Shown: in pieces, positions 29,482 to 37,543 of the stretch | Layout of the letters: every line of letters starts with the position of its first letter | How positions within the stretch are numbered: position 1 is the stretch's first letter | DNA from: an uncultured Prevotella sp. | Lineage (GTDB): Bacteria; Bacteroidota; Bacteroidia; Bacteroidales; Bacteroidaceae | Direction: 5' to 3' | Assembly (NCBI GenBank): GCA_946409435.1 | Contig: CAMJWJ010000003.1 | Location: forward strand, 1-55,112 | DNA: 55,112 bases | The notes under the pieces: model-generated | The model's input: only the letters and a program-made list of their open reading frames with translations | The model's database searches: none | Told to the model about the DNA's origin: nothing | Translations under genes and position numbers: made by a program

Positions 29482-29529
29482 GTCTCCCTGCCTAATGGAC
29501 AAAACTGCAACATCCAATAGGCGGGAGAC
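29482..29529 (-). terminator. putative leader attenuator/intrinsic terminator in PUL 5' leader
   Basis: minus strand GTCTCCCGCCTATTGGA-loop-TCCATTAGGCAGGGAGAC followed by CTTTTT. Confidence 0.55.
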
Positions 29530-29707
29530 ACAAAGCCACCTTGTCACCCTGATTTTTAAAATGGTGGCTAAACGATTCTTTTACCTTTGGCCAATTATTA
29601 CCTATTTGTCTATGGTTGGTATTTAGATTTTTTATATCTGCTCAACAGGTGGTTGGTACGGCTGTTGTGTATGTGCTTAACGCTTTCCATTGCGGTGTTT
29701 TGTGTTG

Positions 29708-29715
29708 CAAAATTA
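29708..29715 (-). promoter_or_regulatory. minus-strand -7 box TAATTTTG, candidate PUL promoter
   Basis: CAAAATTA on + strand; about 390 nt upstream of the GH2 start. Confidence 0.5.
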
Positions 29716-29843
29716 TATAATTTCTTTCAAATGACAAGCGTGACGACATAACCCCCAAAGGATATTTGTAAAATTAACAAGCGAAAGCACAAAAGCAAAA
29801 GGACAAGGAAAGTTTCATCATGTATGTTCCGCTAAACGAAAAA

Positions 29844-29896
29844 ACCCTTCACCGTCGGCATAACACCGTATAAAACAAGGACTTATGGTGAAGGGT
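29844..29896. repeat. inverted repeat ACCCTTCACC...GGTGAAGGGT (left end of candidate element)
   Basis: perfect 10-bp arms; same arm sequence recurs at 30209-30263. Confidence 0.8.
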
Positions 29897-29987
29897 ACAT
29901 ATTTCGTGGTTACACATCGTAATAGCTTGTGTCCGTTGCAGGAGCAATCACGCACATCACAGGTCTTGACATACAAAAAATTGTTGT

Positions 29988-30067
29988 CGTGAGTGGCCTT
30001 CTCAATTCCGTGAGTGGCCTTCTCAATTTCGTGAGTGGCCTTCTCAATTTCGTGAGTGGCCTTCTCA
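29988..30067. repeat. 21-bp tandem repeat, about 3.8 copies (CGTGAGTGGCCTTCTCAATTT)
   Basis: direct reading; in a minus-strand ORF this encodes EKATHEI repeats. Confidence 0.95.
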
Positions 30068-30208
30068 CTGCAATTACTCAATGAGTAAATTCAGAAATGC
30101 AATGAGTAAATGCTAAAACCTATGAAGTAATTTCAGATTCGTGTGTTGCACATTCTCAACTCTTACCCCATTCGACTGATGCAAGCGAGTTCATTGGGGC
30201 ATCGAAAC

Positions 30209-30263
30209 AACCCTTCACCTTAACTCGCTGAATTCTTGGCTTTTACGAGCTTGGTGAAGGGTT
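30209..30263. repeat. inverted repeat AACCCTTCACC...GGTGAAGGGTT (right end of candidate element)
   Basis: perfect 11-bp arms followed by T-run. Confidence 0.8.
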
Positions 30264-30360
30264 TTTCATTTTTTTAAACCTTGCATGATACCAGGAAATA
30301 TCCCTCAAAATCGTCTTTTCACCCAACAGGCAGCAGGCTATCGGCCAGAGGGACTCGTAC

Positions 30361-32118
30361 TCACGACTGACTCTTGTCCGTCTGCATTTCCCGGTATTGG
30401 GTAGGCGTCATGTTGTAGCGGTTCTTGAAGTCGGTACTGAAGGTGCTGGCATAGATGAACCCTGACGAGGCTGCCACCTCCTTGATGCTCATCTCGTGGC
30501 GTTCGCTCAGCAGCTTGCATGAGAACTCCAAGCGGCAGTCGCGGATAAAGTCGGGCAGGCTGTTGTAGTCGGAGCCTTGCGAGAAGGCCGCCCCGACGCG
30601 ACGCTCCGTGATGTGGAAGGCATCGGCTATGCGGCTGCGGTCCAGTTCCAGGTCAAGGAAGAGCTGCTCACGACGGATGCCCTCGCGCAGCCAGTTGTAC
30701 AGCTCCTCGTAGGTCATGTCGTCTGGCGATACGGGCTTTGTACCGGTCGTGGTGTCCGTCTTGCTCACCGCCTTGGCCTCCTCCTTGGCCAGTGCTGTGT
30801 TCTTACGTCTGATGACGCGCCACTGGAAGAATATCCAGTAGCCGAAGACGGCAACGAGCGTCAGCACTACGACAGTACCCCACGCCATGATGCTCATCCG
30901 TTGGTTTTCGGCATTCTTGCTGGCCTCTTTCAGGCGCATCTCCTGGGAATTGAAGCGTGCGGCATATTCCCTGGAATCGCTGCGGTGCATGTTGTGGAGT
31001 ATCTCTTTCGACAGGTTGGCGTGGCGTACCATCAGCAGGTAGGCCTCCTTGACATTCCCTTTGGCATGGGCTATCTGGGCTCTGTAGCGGAGCACGTCGG
31101 CATAGTCAGTGTTCAGCGTGTCGGCGCCCTTCTGCTGCCTTACCTCGTCAAAGATCTTTGTAGCCTCGTCGTAATCGCCAAGTGCCATGAGCGTCGGGGC
31201 TATCATGGTGCGGGCGCTGTATGTCGTACTGAACTGACTCTCGTAGAACCGAGCCAGCGATTCCCTGGCCTTTGGTTTCTGTCCATCCATGTGCGCGTAA
31301 GCGTTCGCCATGAATGCGTATGCCTGTGCGCGGTAGAAATCAAGGTAACTGTCGCGTGTTTGGGGATACTTTTCCCACTTCAGGCGGTAACTGTCGTTAG
31401 CATACTCCGACGAGTGCTGCTCGTAGTGGCTCAGCCGGTCGATGATGCGTTGTGACAGGGCGACGGCCTGTTCCGCCGACTTGGGCGTATTGTCTTCTAA
31501 CAGGGCAGTTATCTTACGTTTCGCAGCCACCACAAAGGCATCCATGCGGTCGATGCTGCCAGGCTGGTCGAGGTGGGCGATGGCGTCGTCCATGCGTGCC
31601 ATGCCCTCGGCAGCATTGCCCAGGTGAGTGGTCACCAAACCTATCTCGGCCATGGTGCGCCAGTATTCCGTGTCAGCCCCCGTGCTGCGGCACAGGTCAG
31701 CCTTCATGACCGACCAGCGCAGGTATTGCACGTCGTCGTTGCGCATGCGGCTGATGGTGACGAGCAGGTCGAGGATGTTTCCCTGCTCTTGTTCGCTGGA
31801 GATTACGGAGTCGTGCTCCATCAGTGACTCGGCGATGATCAAGGCCGAGTCCGTCTTGTCGTCGGCAAGCGTCATGCCGTAGATGCGGGCACGGATAAAC
31901 TGGGCACGATAGTCGCTGACATTGCCCAACAGCAGGGCCGAGTCGAGCAGCGTAAGTGCCCGGGTGGGGTTGGTGCCATAGGTTGTGAGGATAGTGTCCA
32001 GCTGGTAAGGAGTGTTACCCAAGGGTGACGGTTGTCCGGTTGTGTGGTTGTCTTTTCTACAGCCCATGATGATGAGCATGCAGAGGAGGAGAACCGTCAA
32101 GTGTATGTTTCGTATCAT
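30361..32118 (-). CDS. AraC-family regulator with periplasmic TPR-like sensor and TM
   Basis: lipobox-like LIIMGCRKD N-terminus, helical repeat region, TM VVLTLVAVFGYWIFF, C-terminal AraC HTH (EVAASSGFIYASTFSTDFKNRYNMTPTQYREM). Confidence 0.8.
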   Translation of the reverse strand: MIRNIHLTVLLLCMLIIMGCRKDNHTTGQPSPLGNTPYQLDTILTTYGTNPTRALTLLDSALLLGNVSDYRAQFIRARIYGMTLADDKTDSALIIAESLMEHDSVISSEQEQGNILDLLVTISRMRNDDVQYLRWSVMKADLCRSTGADTEYWRTMAEIGLVTTHLGNAAEGMARMDDAIAHLDQPGSIDRMDAFVVAAKRKITALLEDNTPKSAEQAVALSQRIIDRLSHYEQHSSEYANDSYRLKWEKYPQTRDSYLDFYRAQAYAFMANAYAHMDGQKPKARESLARFYESQFSTTYSARTMIAPTLMALGDYDEATKIFDEVRQQKGADTLNTDYADVLRYRAQIAHAKGNVKEAYLLMVRHANLSKEILHNMHRSDSREYAARFNSQEMRLKEASKNAENQRMSIMAWGTVVVLTLVAVFGYWIFFQWRVIRRKNTALAKEEAKAVSKTDTTTGTKPVSPDDMTYEELYNWLREGIRREQLFLDLELDRSRIADAFHITERRVGAAFSQGSDYNSLPDFIRDCRLEFSCKLLSERHEMSIKEVAASSGFIYASTFSTDFKNRYNMTPTQYREMQTDKSQS

Positions 32119-32306
32119 ATATAATAGTTTTGTAAATCGAGGCAAAATTAATAATTTCTCAACAAACAATCACCGATTTGCACCTTTTAGTAATAATTTT
32201 TGTAAATTTTGAGAGTTTATGCTCATTTCCCAAAGCAAGAATTGTGTGAATCTCAAAAAAATTATGTACTTTTGCACCAGATTTGAACCATATAACCTAC
32301 ATTTAG

Positions 32307-33383
32307 ATGTACGAACACTTAGGATTACTCGATTTTCCCTACCTGATAATCTATGGCGGAGTAGCCACGCTTGCCTTAGTGGCATGCTGCTATCTGCTGT
32401 TGGCACGAGCCAACATTTTTGCCCCGACCGTACGTCCCTCACGTGAGTTGAGGGTGTGGGCAGCCGTATTCATGGCAGCTGTAGCCATGAGCCACGTCTG
32501 GTGGAGCTCGCTGGGCACCGTGTGGCTTCAAGACGACCACCAATTGCGTAACGCCATAGCCATCACCCTCGACAGTGTGACGCTGGAACCGTCGATGATG
32601 ATTCTGCTGCTACGCATGCTGCAAGACCGGCGTCGCAGCCTGTGGCCTATAGCACTGTCCATTGTCCCCATGCTGGTCATCGGTGTCGGCGTAGGTATGA
32701 TCATGCGCAATAGCGAATACGAATGGATGATGCGCGACTATGTGCTGGCCATCTGCGTCTTGTTCATTATATACATGGTCTATGCCGTCAACAAGTATAG
32801 CCAGTGGCTGCGCGAGAACTATGCCGACCTGGAGCGCAAGGAGGTATGGCAGAGTCTGCTGATGCTCGTCGTCATACTGCTCTGCCTCATCGTCTATAAA
32901 ACAAATTACGGTGGAATAGTCATAGAGTATGCCACACAGATGTTTACCCTGGTGCTCATCTTCTTCGTCATCTGGCGTGTCGAGACGCTGCAGGAGCTGA
33001 CGCCGACTCCTGCCGCCACCCCTGTGCCGACGCCTGCCGTAGCTGTCGGCTCGCTGCTGGAGCAGTACCGCGAGGAAACGATGTTCTACCTGCAGCACGA
33101 CCTGTCGCTGAACCAGCTGGCCATCGCTATCGGTACCAACCGTACCTACCTGAGCAGCTATTTTGCCACACAGGGCATCACCTATAACACCTATATCAAC
33201 AGGCTACGCGTCGAGCACTTCATCAGACTCTATCGGAAGGCTGTTGCCGAGGGACGCCTCGTCACGGCCATGGAGATAGCCCACCAGAGCGGCTACAGCA
33301 GCTACAGCACCTTCAGCATTGCGTTCAAGCGGTTTACGGGAACGACCGTAGCGGAATGGATGAAGCGTGAGGAGAAGGTGTAG
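32307..33383 (+). CDS. polytopic membrane protein with C-terminal AraC HTH domain
   Basis: about 6-7 hydrophobic segments then SLNQLAIAIGTNRTYLSSYFATQGITYNTYINRLRVEHF...SGYSSYSTFSIAFKRFTG. Confidence 0.85.
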   Translation: MYEHLGLLDFPYLIIYGGVATLALVACCYLLLARANIFAPTVRPSRELRVWAAVFMAAVAMSHVWWSSLGTVWLQDDHQLRNAIAITLDSVTLEPSMMILLLRMLQDRRRSLWPIALSIVPMLVIGVGVGMIMRNSEYEWMMRDYVLAICVLFIIYMVYAVNKYSQWLRENYADLERKEVWQSLLMLVVILLCLIVYKTNYGGIVIEYATQMFTLVLIFFVIWRVETLQELTPTPAATPVPTPAVAVGSLLEQYREETMFYLQHDLSLNQLAIAIGTNRTYLSSYFATQGITYNTYINRLRVEHFIRLYRKAVAEGRLVTAMEIAHQSGYSSYSTFSIAFKRFTGTTVAEWMKREEKV

Positions 33384-33434
33384 GCACTCTGCCCATCCTA
33401 CCTGTAGGAAGAGGGCAGTGGGCGGGCTGGCACA

Positions 33435-34673
33435 TCAAATAATCAGTTGTCTTAGATTGTCGGGAGCAAACAGCTGCTGGGCTAAGTCTTGCAGCTGGGT
33501 GGCCGTGATGGCATCAATGCGCGAAAGCAGGGCCTCGACGTCGCGCTCCTGGCCGAAATGCAGGAAGTGCTTCGCCATGTCCAGGGCATACTGTTCGCGG
33601 TTGTCGCAGGCTATCGCTATCTGACCCTTCAGCTGTCGCTTGGCAGCAGTCAGCTGACGGCTGCTCAGCGGGTGTTGCATCATGCGGTCAAGCTCGTGAC
33701 GAACCAGCCGCAGACAACGCTGCACGTCGGCGTGGTCGCAGCCGAAGTAGACACTCCAGCAGCCCGTGTCGCTATACGTGCCCGTCGTGCTCTCAACGGT
33801 ATATACCAGTCCGTGGCGCTCACGCAGCGACAGGTTCAGGCGGGCATTCATGCCGGGACCTCCCAGAATGTTGTTCAACAGAAACAGGGGCATGCGCCGC
33901 TCGTCGTCATAGCCGAACGTGCGACAGCCTAACATGACGTGTGCCTGGTGGTGGCTGGTGGCTGAGGACTGAGAGGTGAGAGGTGAGAACTGGTCGGCAG
34001 CAGACGGCTGCCCACCGACGGCAGGCTGCTCGCTGTCTTCTGGCTGCTGTCCGCTGTCCTGCGTCTGCAGCGTTTTCACCAGCCGGTGGAAGTCGATGTT
34101 GCCATAAACAAAGAACACGGCATTCTCAGGGCGATAGAAACGGCGGGTGAAACGGCGGGCGTCGGCACTGGTGAACGACAACACCTGCTGGCGGGTGCCC
34201 AGGATGTTATGACCCAGCGGATGACCGCTGAACAGCAGGTTCTCGAACTCGTCGTAGATCAGTTCCGAGGGCGTGTCGTTGTAGCTCTCTATCTCGTCGC
34301 AGATGACGTCTACCTCGTGGGCTATCTCCTCCTGCGGATACTCGCTGTGGAACACGATGTCGCCCAGCAGGTCGACGGCACGCGCAAAGTGCTCGCGCAG
34401 GATGGCGGCATAGAAGATGGTGTCCTCCTTGTTGGTGAAGGCGTTCAGGTCGCCACCCACACGCTCCAGACAGTTGAGTATCTGGAGGGCTGAGCGGCGC
34501 TGCGTACCCTTGAAGGTGACGTGCTCGCAGAAGTGGGCCAGCCCCTCCTCGCCGGCGTTCTCCTGGCGGGAGCCGGCATTGATGCCTATACCGCAATAGA
34601 CGACGGGTGACGACGAGAACAGGTGTATCACGCGAAGGCCGTTATCCAGTGTTGTTGTGTTAAAGCTTGTCAT
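33435..34673 (-). CDS. M16 family zinc metallopeptidase
   Basis: MTSFNTTTLDNGLRVIH..., AGSRQENAGEEGLAHFCEHVTFKGTQRRSA, GGPGMNARLNLSLRERHGLVYTVES. Confidence 0.9.
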   Translation of the reverse strand: MTSFNTTTLDNGLRVIHLFSSSPVVYCGIGINAGSRQENAGEEGLAHFCEHVTFKGTQRRSALQILNCLERVGGDLNAFTNKEDTIFYAAILREHFARAVDLLGDIVFHSEYPQEEIAHEVDVICDEIESYNDTPSELIYDEFENLLFSGHPLGHNILGTRQQVLSFTSADARRFTRRFYRPENAVFFVYGNIDFHRLVKTLQTQDSGQQPEDSEQPAVGGQPSAADQFSPLTSQSSATSHHQAHVMLGCRTFGYDDERRMPLFLLNNILGGPGMNARLNLSLRERHGLVYTVESTTGTYSDTGCWSVYFGCDHADVQRCLRLVRHELDRMMQHPLSSRQLTAAKRQLKGQIAIACDNREQYALDMAKHFLHFGQERDVEALLSRIDAITATQLQDLAQQLFAPDNLRQLII

Positions 34674-34717
34674 ATTGCGTGCAAAATTACGATTTTTTTT
34701 GTAATTTTGCACGCAAT
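34674..34717. promoter_or_regulatory. perfect 17-bp inverted repeat forming mirrored divergent promoters
   Basis: ATTGCGTGCAAAATTAC-GATTTTTTTT-GTAATTTTGCACGCAAT fills almost the whole 45-bp intergenic gap; each arm contains TAATTTTG. Confidence 0.75.
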
Positions 34718-34718
34718 T

Positions 34719-37493
34719 ATGGAAAAAAGAAAAGGACTGACTGCCGAAGAGGTGCTGAACAGCAGGCTTCAACACGGCGAAAACGTGCTGACTCCGCCGC
34801 GGCGACAGTCGATGTGGCGTCTCTATATAGAGAAATACCAGGACCCCATGGTGCAAATCCTCCTGGTGGCATCCGTCGTCTCGCTGCTGCTGGCCTTCGT
34901 GAAGAACGACTTCGTGGAGACCATTGGTATCATTGCCGCCGTCGTGCTGGCCACCACCGTAGGATTCTACTTCGAGCGCGATGCCGCCCGCAAGTTCGAC
35001 GTGCTGACTCAACTCGGCGAGGAACAGCCCGTAAAAGTGTTACGCGACGGACGCGTAGTGCTGATTCCGCGACGTGAGGTGGTGATAGGCGACGTCGTCA
35101 TCGTCGAGACGGGCGACGAGGTGCCTGCCGACGGGCACCTCTTCGAGGCTACCGACCTGGAGGTCGACGAGTCAAGCCTGACGGGCGAGCCTCTGACAAC
35201 GAAGGAAAGCCTACCCCCAACCCCTCCCGAAGGGAGGGGAGCTTCAGAAGTTACCTTTTCTCCTATATCTGCCAGCAGTTCTAACCTTCAAGCCCCCCTC
35301 CCTTCGGGAGGGGATGGGGGTGGGCCAGTTGGCACCTACCCCCCTTATCTCGTCCTCCGTTCCTCAATGGTGATGGCCGGTACGGGCCGCTACGTCGTGA
35401 CGGCCGTGGGCGACGAGACGGAGATAGGCCATGTGGCACGACAGGCCACGGAACTCACGGGGGTGAAGACACCACTGAACATGCAGCTCGACCGACTGGC
35501 CAGACTCATCAGCAAGGTGGGCATGACGCTCTCCTGCGCGGCCTTCGTGGCGTTCCTGCTCCACGACATCCTCGTCAGTCCCCTCTGGCATACCACCGAC
35601 TATGTCGGCATGGGCGAGGTGGTGCTGAGGTACTTCATGATGGCCGTCACGCTGATCGTCATGGCCGTACCCGAGGGATTGCCGATGGCCGTCACGCTGG
35701 CCCTGGCACTCAACATGCGGCGCATGCTGAAGTCCAACAACCTCGTACGTAAGCTGCAAGCCTCAGAGACCATGGGTGCCGTGACCTGCATCTGCACCGA
35801 CAAGACGGGCACCCTGACCGAGAACCGCATGACGGTAGCCGCCTGTTCGGTAAACGGCAGTCCTTCCCCTTGTCCGGTAAACGGCGGCACTTCCCCCTGT
35901 CCGGTAAACGGCGGCACTTCTCCCTGTCCGGTAAACGGCAGCCCCTCCCCTTGTTTGGTAAACGGCGGCATTGCCGCCGTCAACCAGACAGAAGACGGCG
36001 GAGAAAAGTCCCTCCCCTCCGCCCTGCCCCTCGCCATTGCCCTGAACACCACCGCCACCCACGACGTGGGCAACCCCACGGAACAGGCCTTGCTGCGCTG
36101 GCTCATGGCTCAAGGCGTGGACTACCGCCAGCTGCGTGACGACCACCCCGTCAGCAGCCGGCAGCCCTTCTCTACCGAACGGAAGTACATGACGACCACC
36201 GTCGGTGATACTATATATATAAAAGGTGCACCGGAGGTAGTGATGGCAATGTGTGACATGACCGATGACGCGCGGCAGTCCGCCACTCGACAGCTGCAGC
36301 AGTGGCAAGAGCACGCCATGCGCACACTGGCCATCGCCCAGGACAAGACACTGCTGGCCATCGTCGCCATCAGCGACCCGCTGCGCCAAGAGGTGCCCGC
36401 TGCCATCAGCCAGTGCCGCCAGGCTGGCATCGACGTGAAAATCGTGACCGGCGACACCGCCGCTACGGCCTTGGAGATAGCCCGACAGACGGGAGTGCTG
36501 GCTGACGGAGAATACCCGACAGCGGGTGCTCATCCATCATCCATCACCCATCATCCATCATCCATCACAGGCACCGAGTTTGCTGCCATGACCGACGACG
36601 AGGCCCTGAAGGTCGTACGCCAACTGAAGGTGATGTCGAGGGCTCGCCCTTCTGACAAACAGCGCCTTGTTGCCCTGCTGCAGCAGTGTGGCGAGGTGGT
36701 AGCCGTGACGGGCGACGGCACCAACGATGCACCTGCACTGAACCGTGCACACGTCGGACTGTCGTTAGGCTCGGGGACAAGTGTCGCCAAGGAGGCCAGC
36801 GACATCACGCTGATTGACGACTCGTTCCGTAGCATCGTGCAGGCCGTCATGTGGGGTCGCTCGCTCTACAAGAACATCCAGCGATTCATCTTCTTCCAGC
36901 TCATCGTCAACGTGACGGCCCTGTTGCTGGTGCTCTGCGGAGCATTCATCGGTACCGAGATGCCGCTGACCATCACGCAGATACTATGGGTGAACCTCAT
37001 CATGGACACCTTCGCCGCCATGGCCCTCGCATCGCTGCCGCCCAGCCGTGAGGTGATGCACGAGAAGCCACGCTCGAAGGATGCCTTCATCATCACACGG
37101 CCAATGGCCTACGGCGTGGCAGTCATCGGCGGACTGTTCTTTGCCGTCACCTTCGCCATGCTCTGGTATTTCGAGCGCGTGGCCGGTGTCGATGCTACGG
37201 AGCTCACCGTATTCTTCACCATCTTTATCATGCTACAGTGGTGGAACCTCTTCAACGCCAAGCAGCTGGGGTCCTACCACTCGGCATTCCGGCGACTGTG
37301 GGCCTGCCGTGGATTCCTGCTGGTGCTGGCCTTGGTGCTCGTCGGCCAGTGGCTCATCGTCACCTTCGGTGGCCGCATGTTCCGCACCGTACCGCTGTCG
37401 TGGGAGGTGTGGCTGTACATCATCCTTGGCACGTCGCCCGTACTGATACTCGGTGAGGTGTGGAGAGCCGTCAGGAGAGTTCAGAGTTCATAG
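34719..37493 (+). CDS. P-type (PMCA-like) calcium-translocating ATPase with repeat insertions
   Basis: VDESSLTGEP, CTDKTGTLTENRMTVA, VAVTGDGTNDAPALNRAHVGLSLG; start set at MEKRKGLTAEEVL. Confidence 0.93.
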   Translation: MEKRKGLTAEEVLNSRLQHGENVLTPPRRQSMWRLYIEKYQDPMVQILLVASVVSLLLAFVKNDFVETIGIIAAVVLATTVGFYFERDAARKFDVLTQLGEEQPVKVLRDGRVVLIPRREVVIGDVVIVETGDEVPADGHLFEATDLEVDESSLTGEPLTTKESLPPTPPEGRGASEVTFSPISASSSNLQAPLPSGGDGGGPVGTYPPYLVLRSSMVMAGTGRYVVTAVGDETEIGHVARQATELTGVKTPLNMQLDRLARLISKVGMTLSCAAFVAFLLHDILVSPLWHTTDYVGMGEVVLRYFMMAVTLIVMAVPEGLPMAVTLALALNMRRMLKSNNLVRKLQASETMGAVTCICTDKTGTLTENRMTVAACSVNGSPSPCPVNGGTSPCPVNGGTSPCPVNGSPSPCLVNGGIAAVNQTEDGGEKSLPSALPLAIALNTTATHDVGNPTEQALLRWLMAQGVDYRQLRDDHPVSSRQPFSTERKYMTTTVGDTIYIKGAPEVVMAMCDMTDDARQSATRQLQQWQEHAMRTLAIAQDKTLLAIVAISDPLRQEVPAAISQCRQAGIDVKIVTGDTAATALEIARQTGVLADGEYPTAGAHPSSITHHPSSITGTEFAAMTDDEALKVVRQLKVMSRARPSDKQRLVALLQQCGEVVAVTGDGTNDAPALNRAHVGLSLGSGTSVAKEASDITLIDDSFRSIVQAVMWGRSLYKNIQRFIFFQLIVNVTALLLVLCGAFIGTEMPLTITQILWVNLIMDTFAAMALASLPPSREVMHEKPRSKDAFIITRPMAYGVAVIGGLFFAVTFAMLWYFERVAGVDATELTVFFTIFIMLQWWNLFNAKQLGSYHSAFRRLWACRGFLLVLALVLVGQWLIVTFGGRMFRTVPLSWEVWLYIILGTSPVLILGEVWRAVRRVQSS
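35210..35324. repeat. 115-bp inverted-repeat (MITE/REP-like) element inside ATPase gene
   Basis: CCTACCCCCAACCCCTCCCGAAGGGAGGGGAGCTT ... mirrored by AAGCCCCCCTCCCTTCGGGAGGGGATGGGGGTGGG. Confidence 0.85.
35844..35978. repeat. 27-bp minisatellite, 5 units, encoding (CPVNGGTSP)n
   Basis: TGTCCGGTAAACGGCGGCACTTCCCCC-type units read directly. Confidence 0.95.
35958..35984. repeat. 27-bp palindrome, family member P3
   Basis: GTAAACGGCGGCA-T-TGCCGCCGTCAAC at the end of the minisatellite. Confidence 0.75.
36531..36568. repeat. 7-bp-period tract (CATCCAT)n in frame in ATPase gene
   Basis: CATCCAT CATCCAT CACCCAT CATCCAT CATCCAT CAC. Confidence 0.9.
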
Positions 37494-37530
37494 TTCAGAG
37501 TTCATAGTTCAGAGTTCATAGTTCAGAGTT
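37478..37530. repeat. 7-bp-period tract (AGTTCAG/AGTTCAT)n
   Basis: seven heptamers plus partial; supplies the ATPase stop codon. Confidence 0.9.
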
Positions 37531-37543
37531 AGTATTAAAAAAA

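Noticed and set aside
29988-30067. Possible CRISPR array
   Set aside because: 21-bp units are directly tandem with no unique spacers and no cas genes nearby.
29818-30081. 87-aa EKATH-repeat ORF as a real gene
   Set aside because: No evident promoter or RBS, reads through a terminator-like hairpin and is mostly minisatellite; kept only as part of the repeat element.
35844-35978. Possible CRISPR-like repeats
   Set aside because: Contiguous 27-bp coding minisatellite without spacers.
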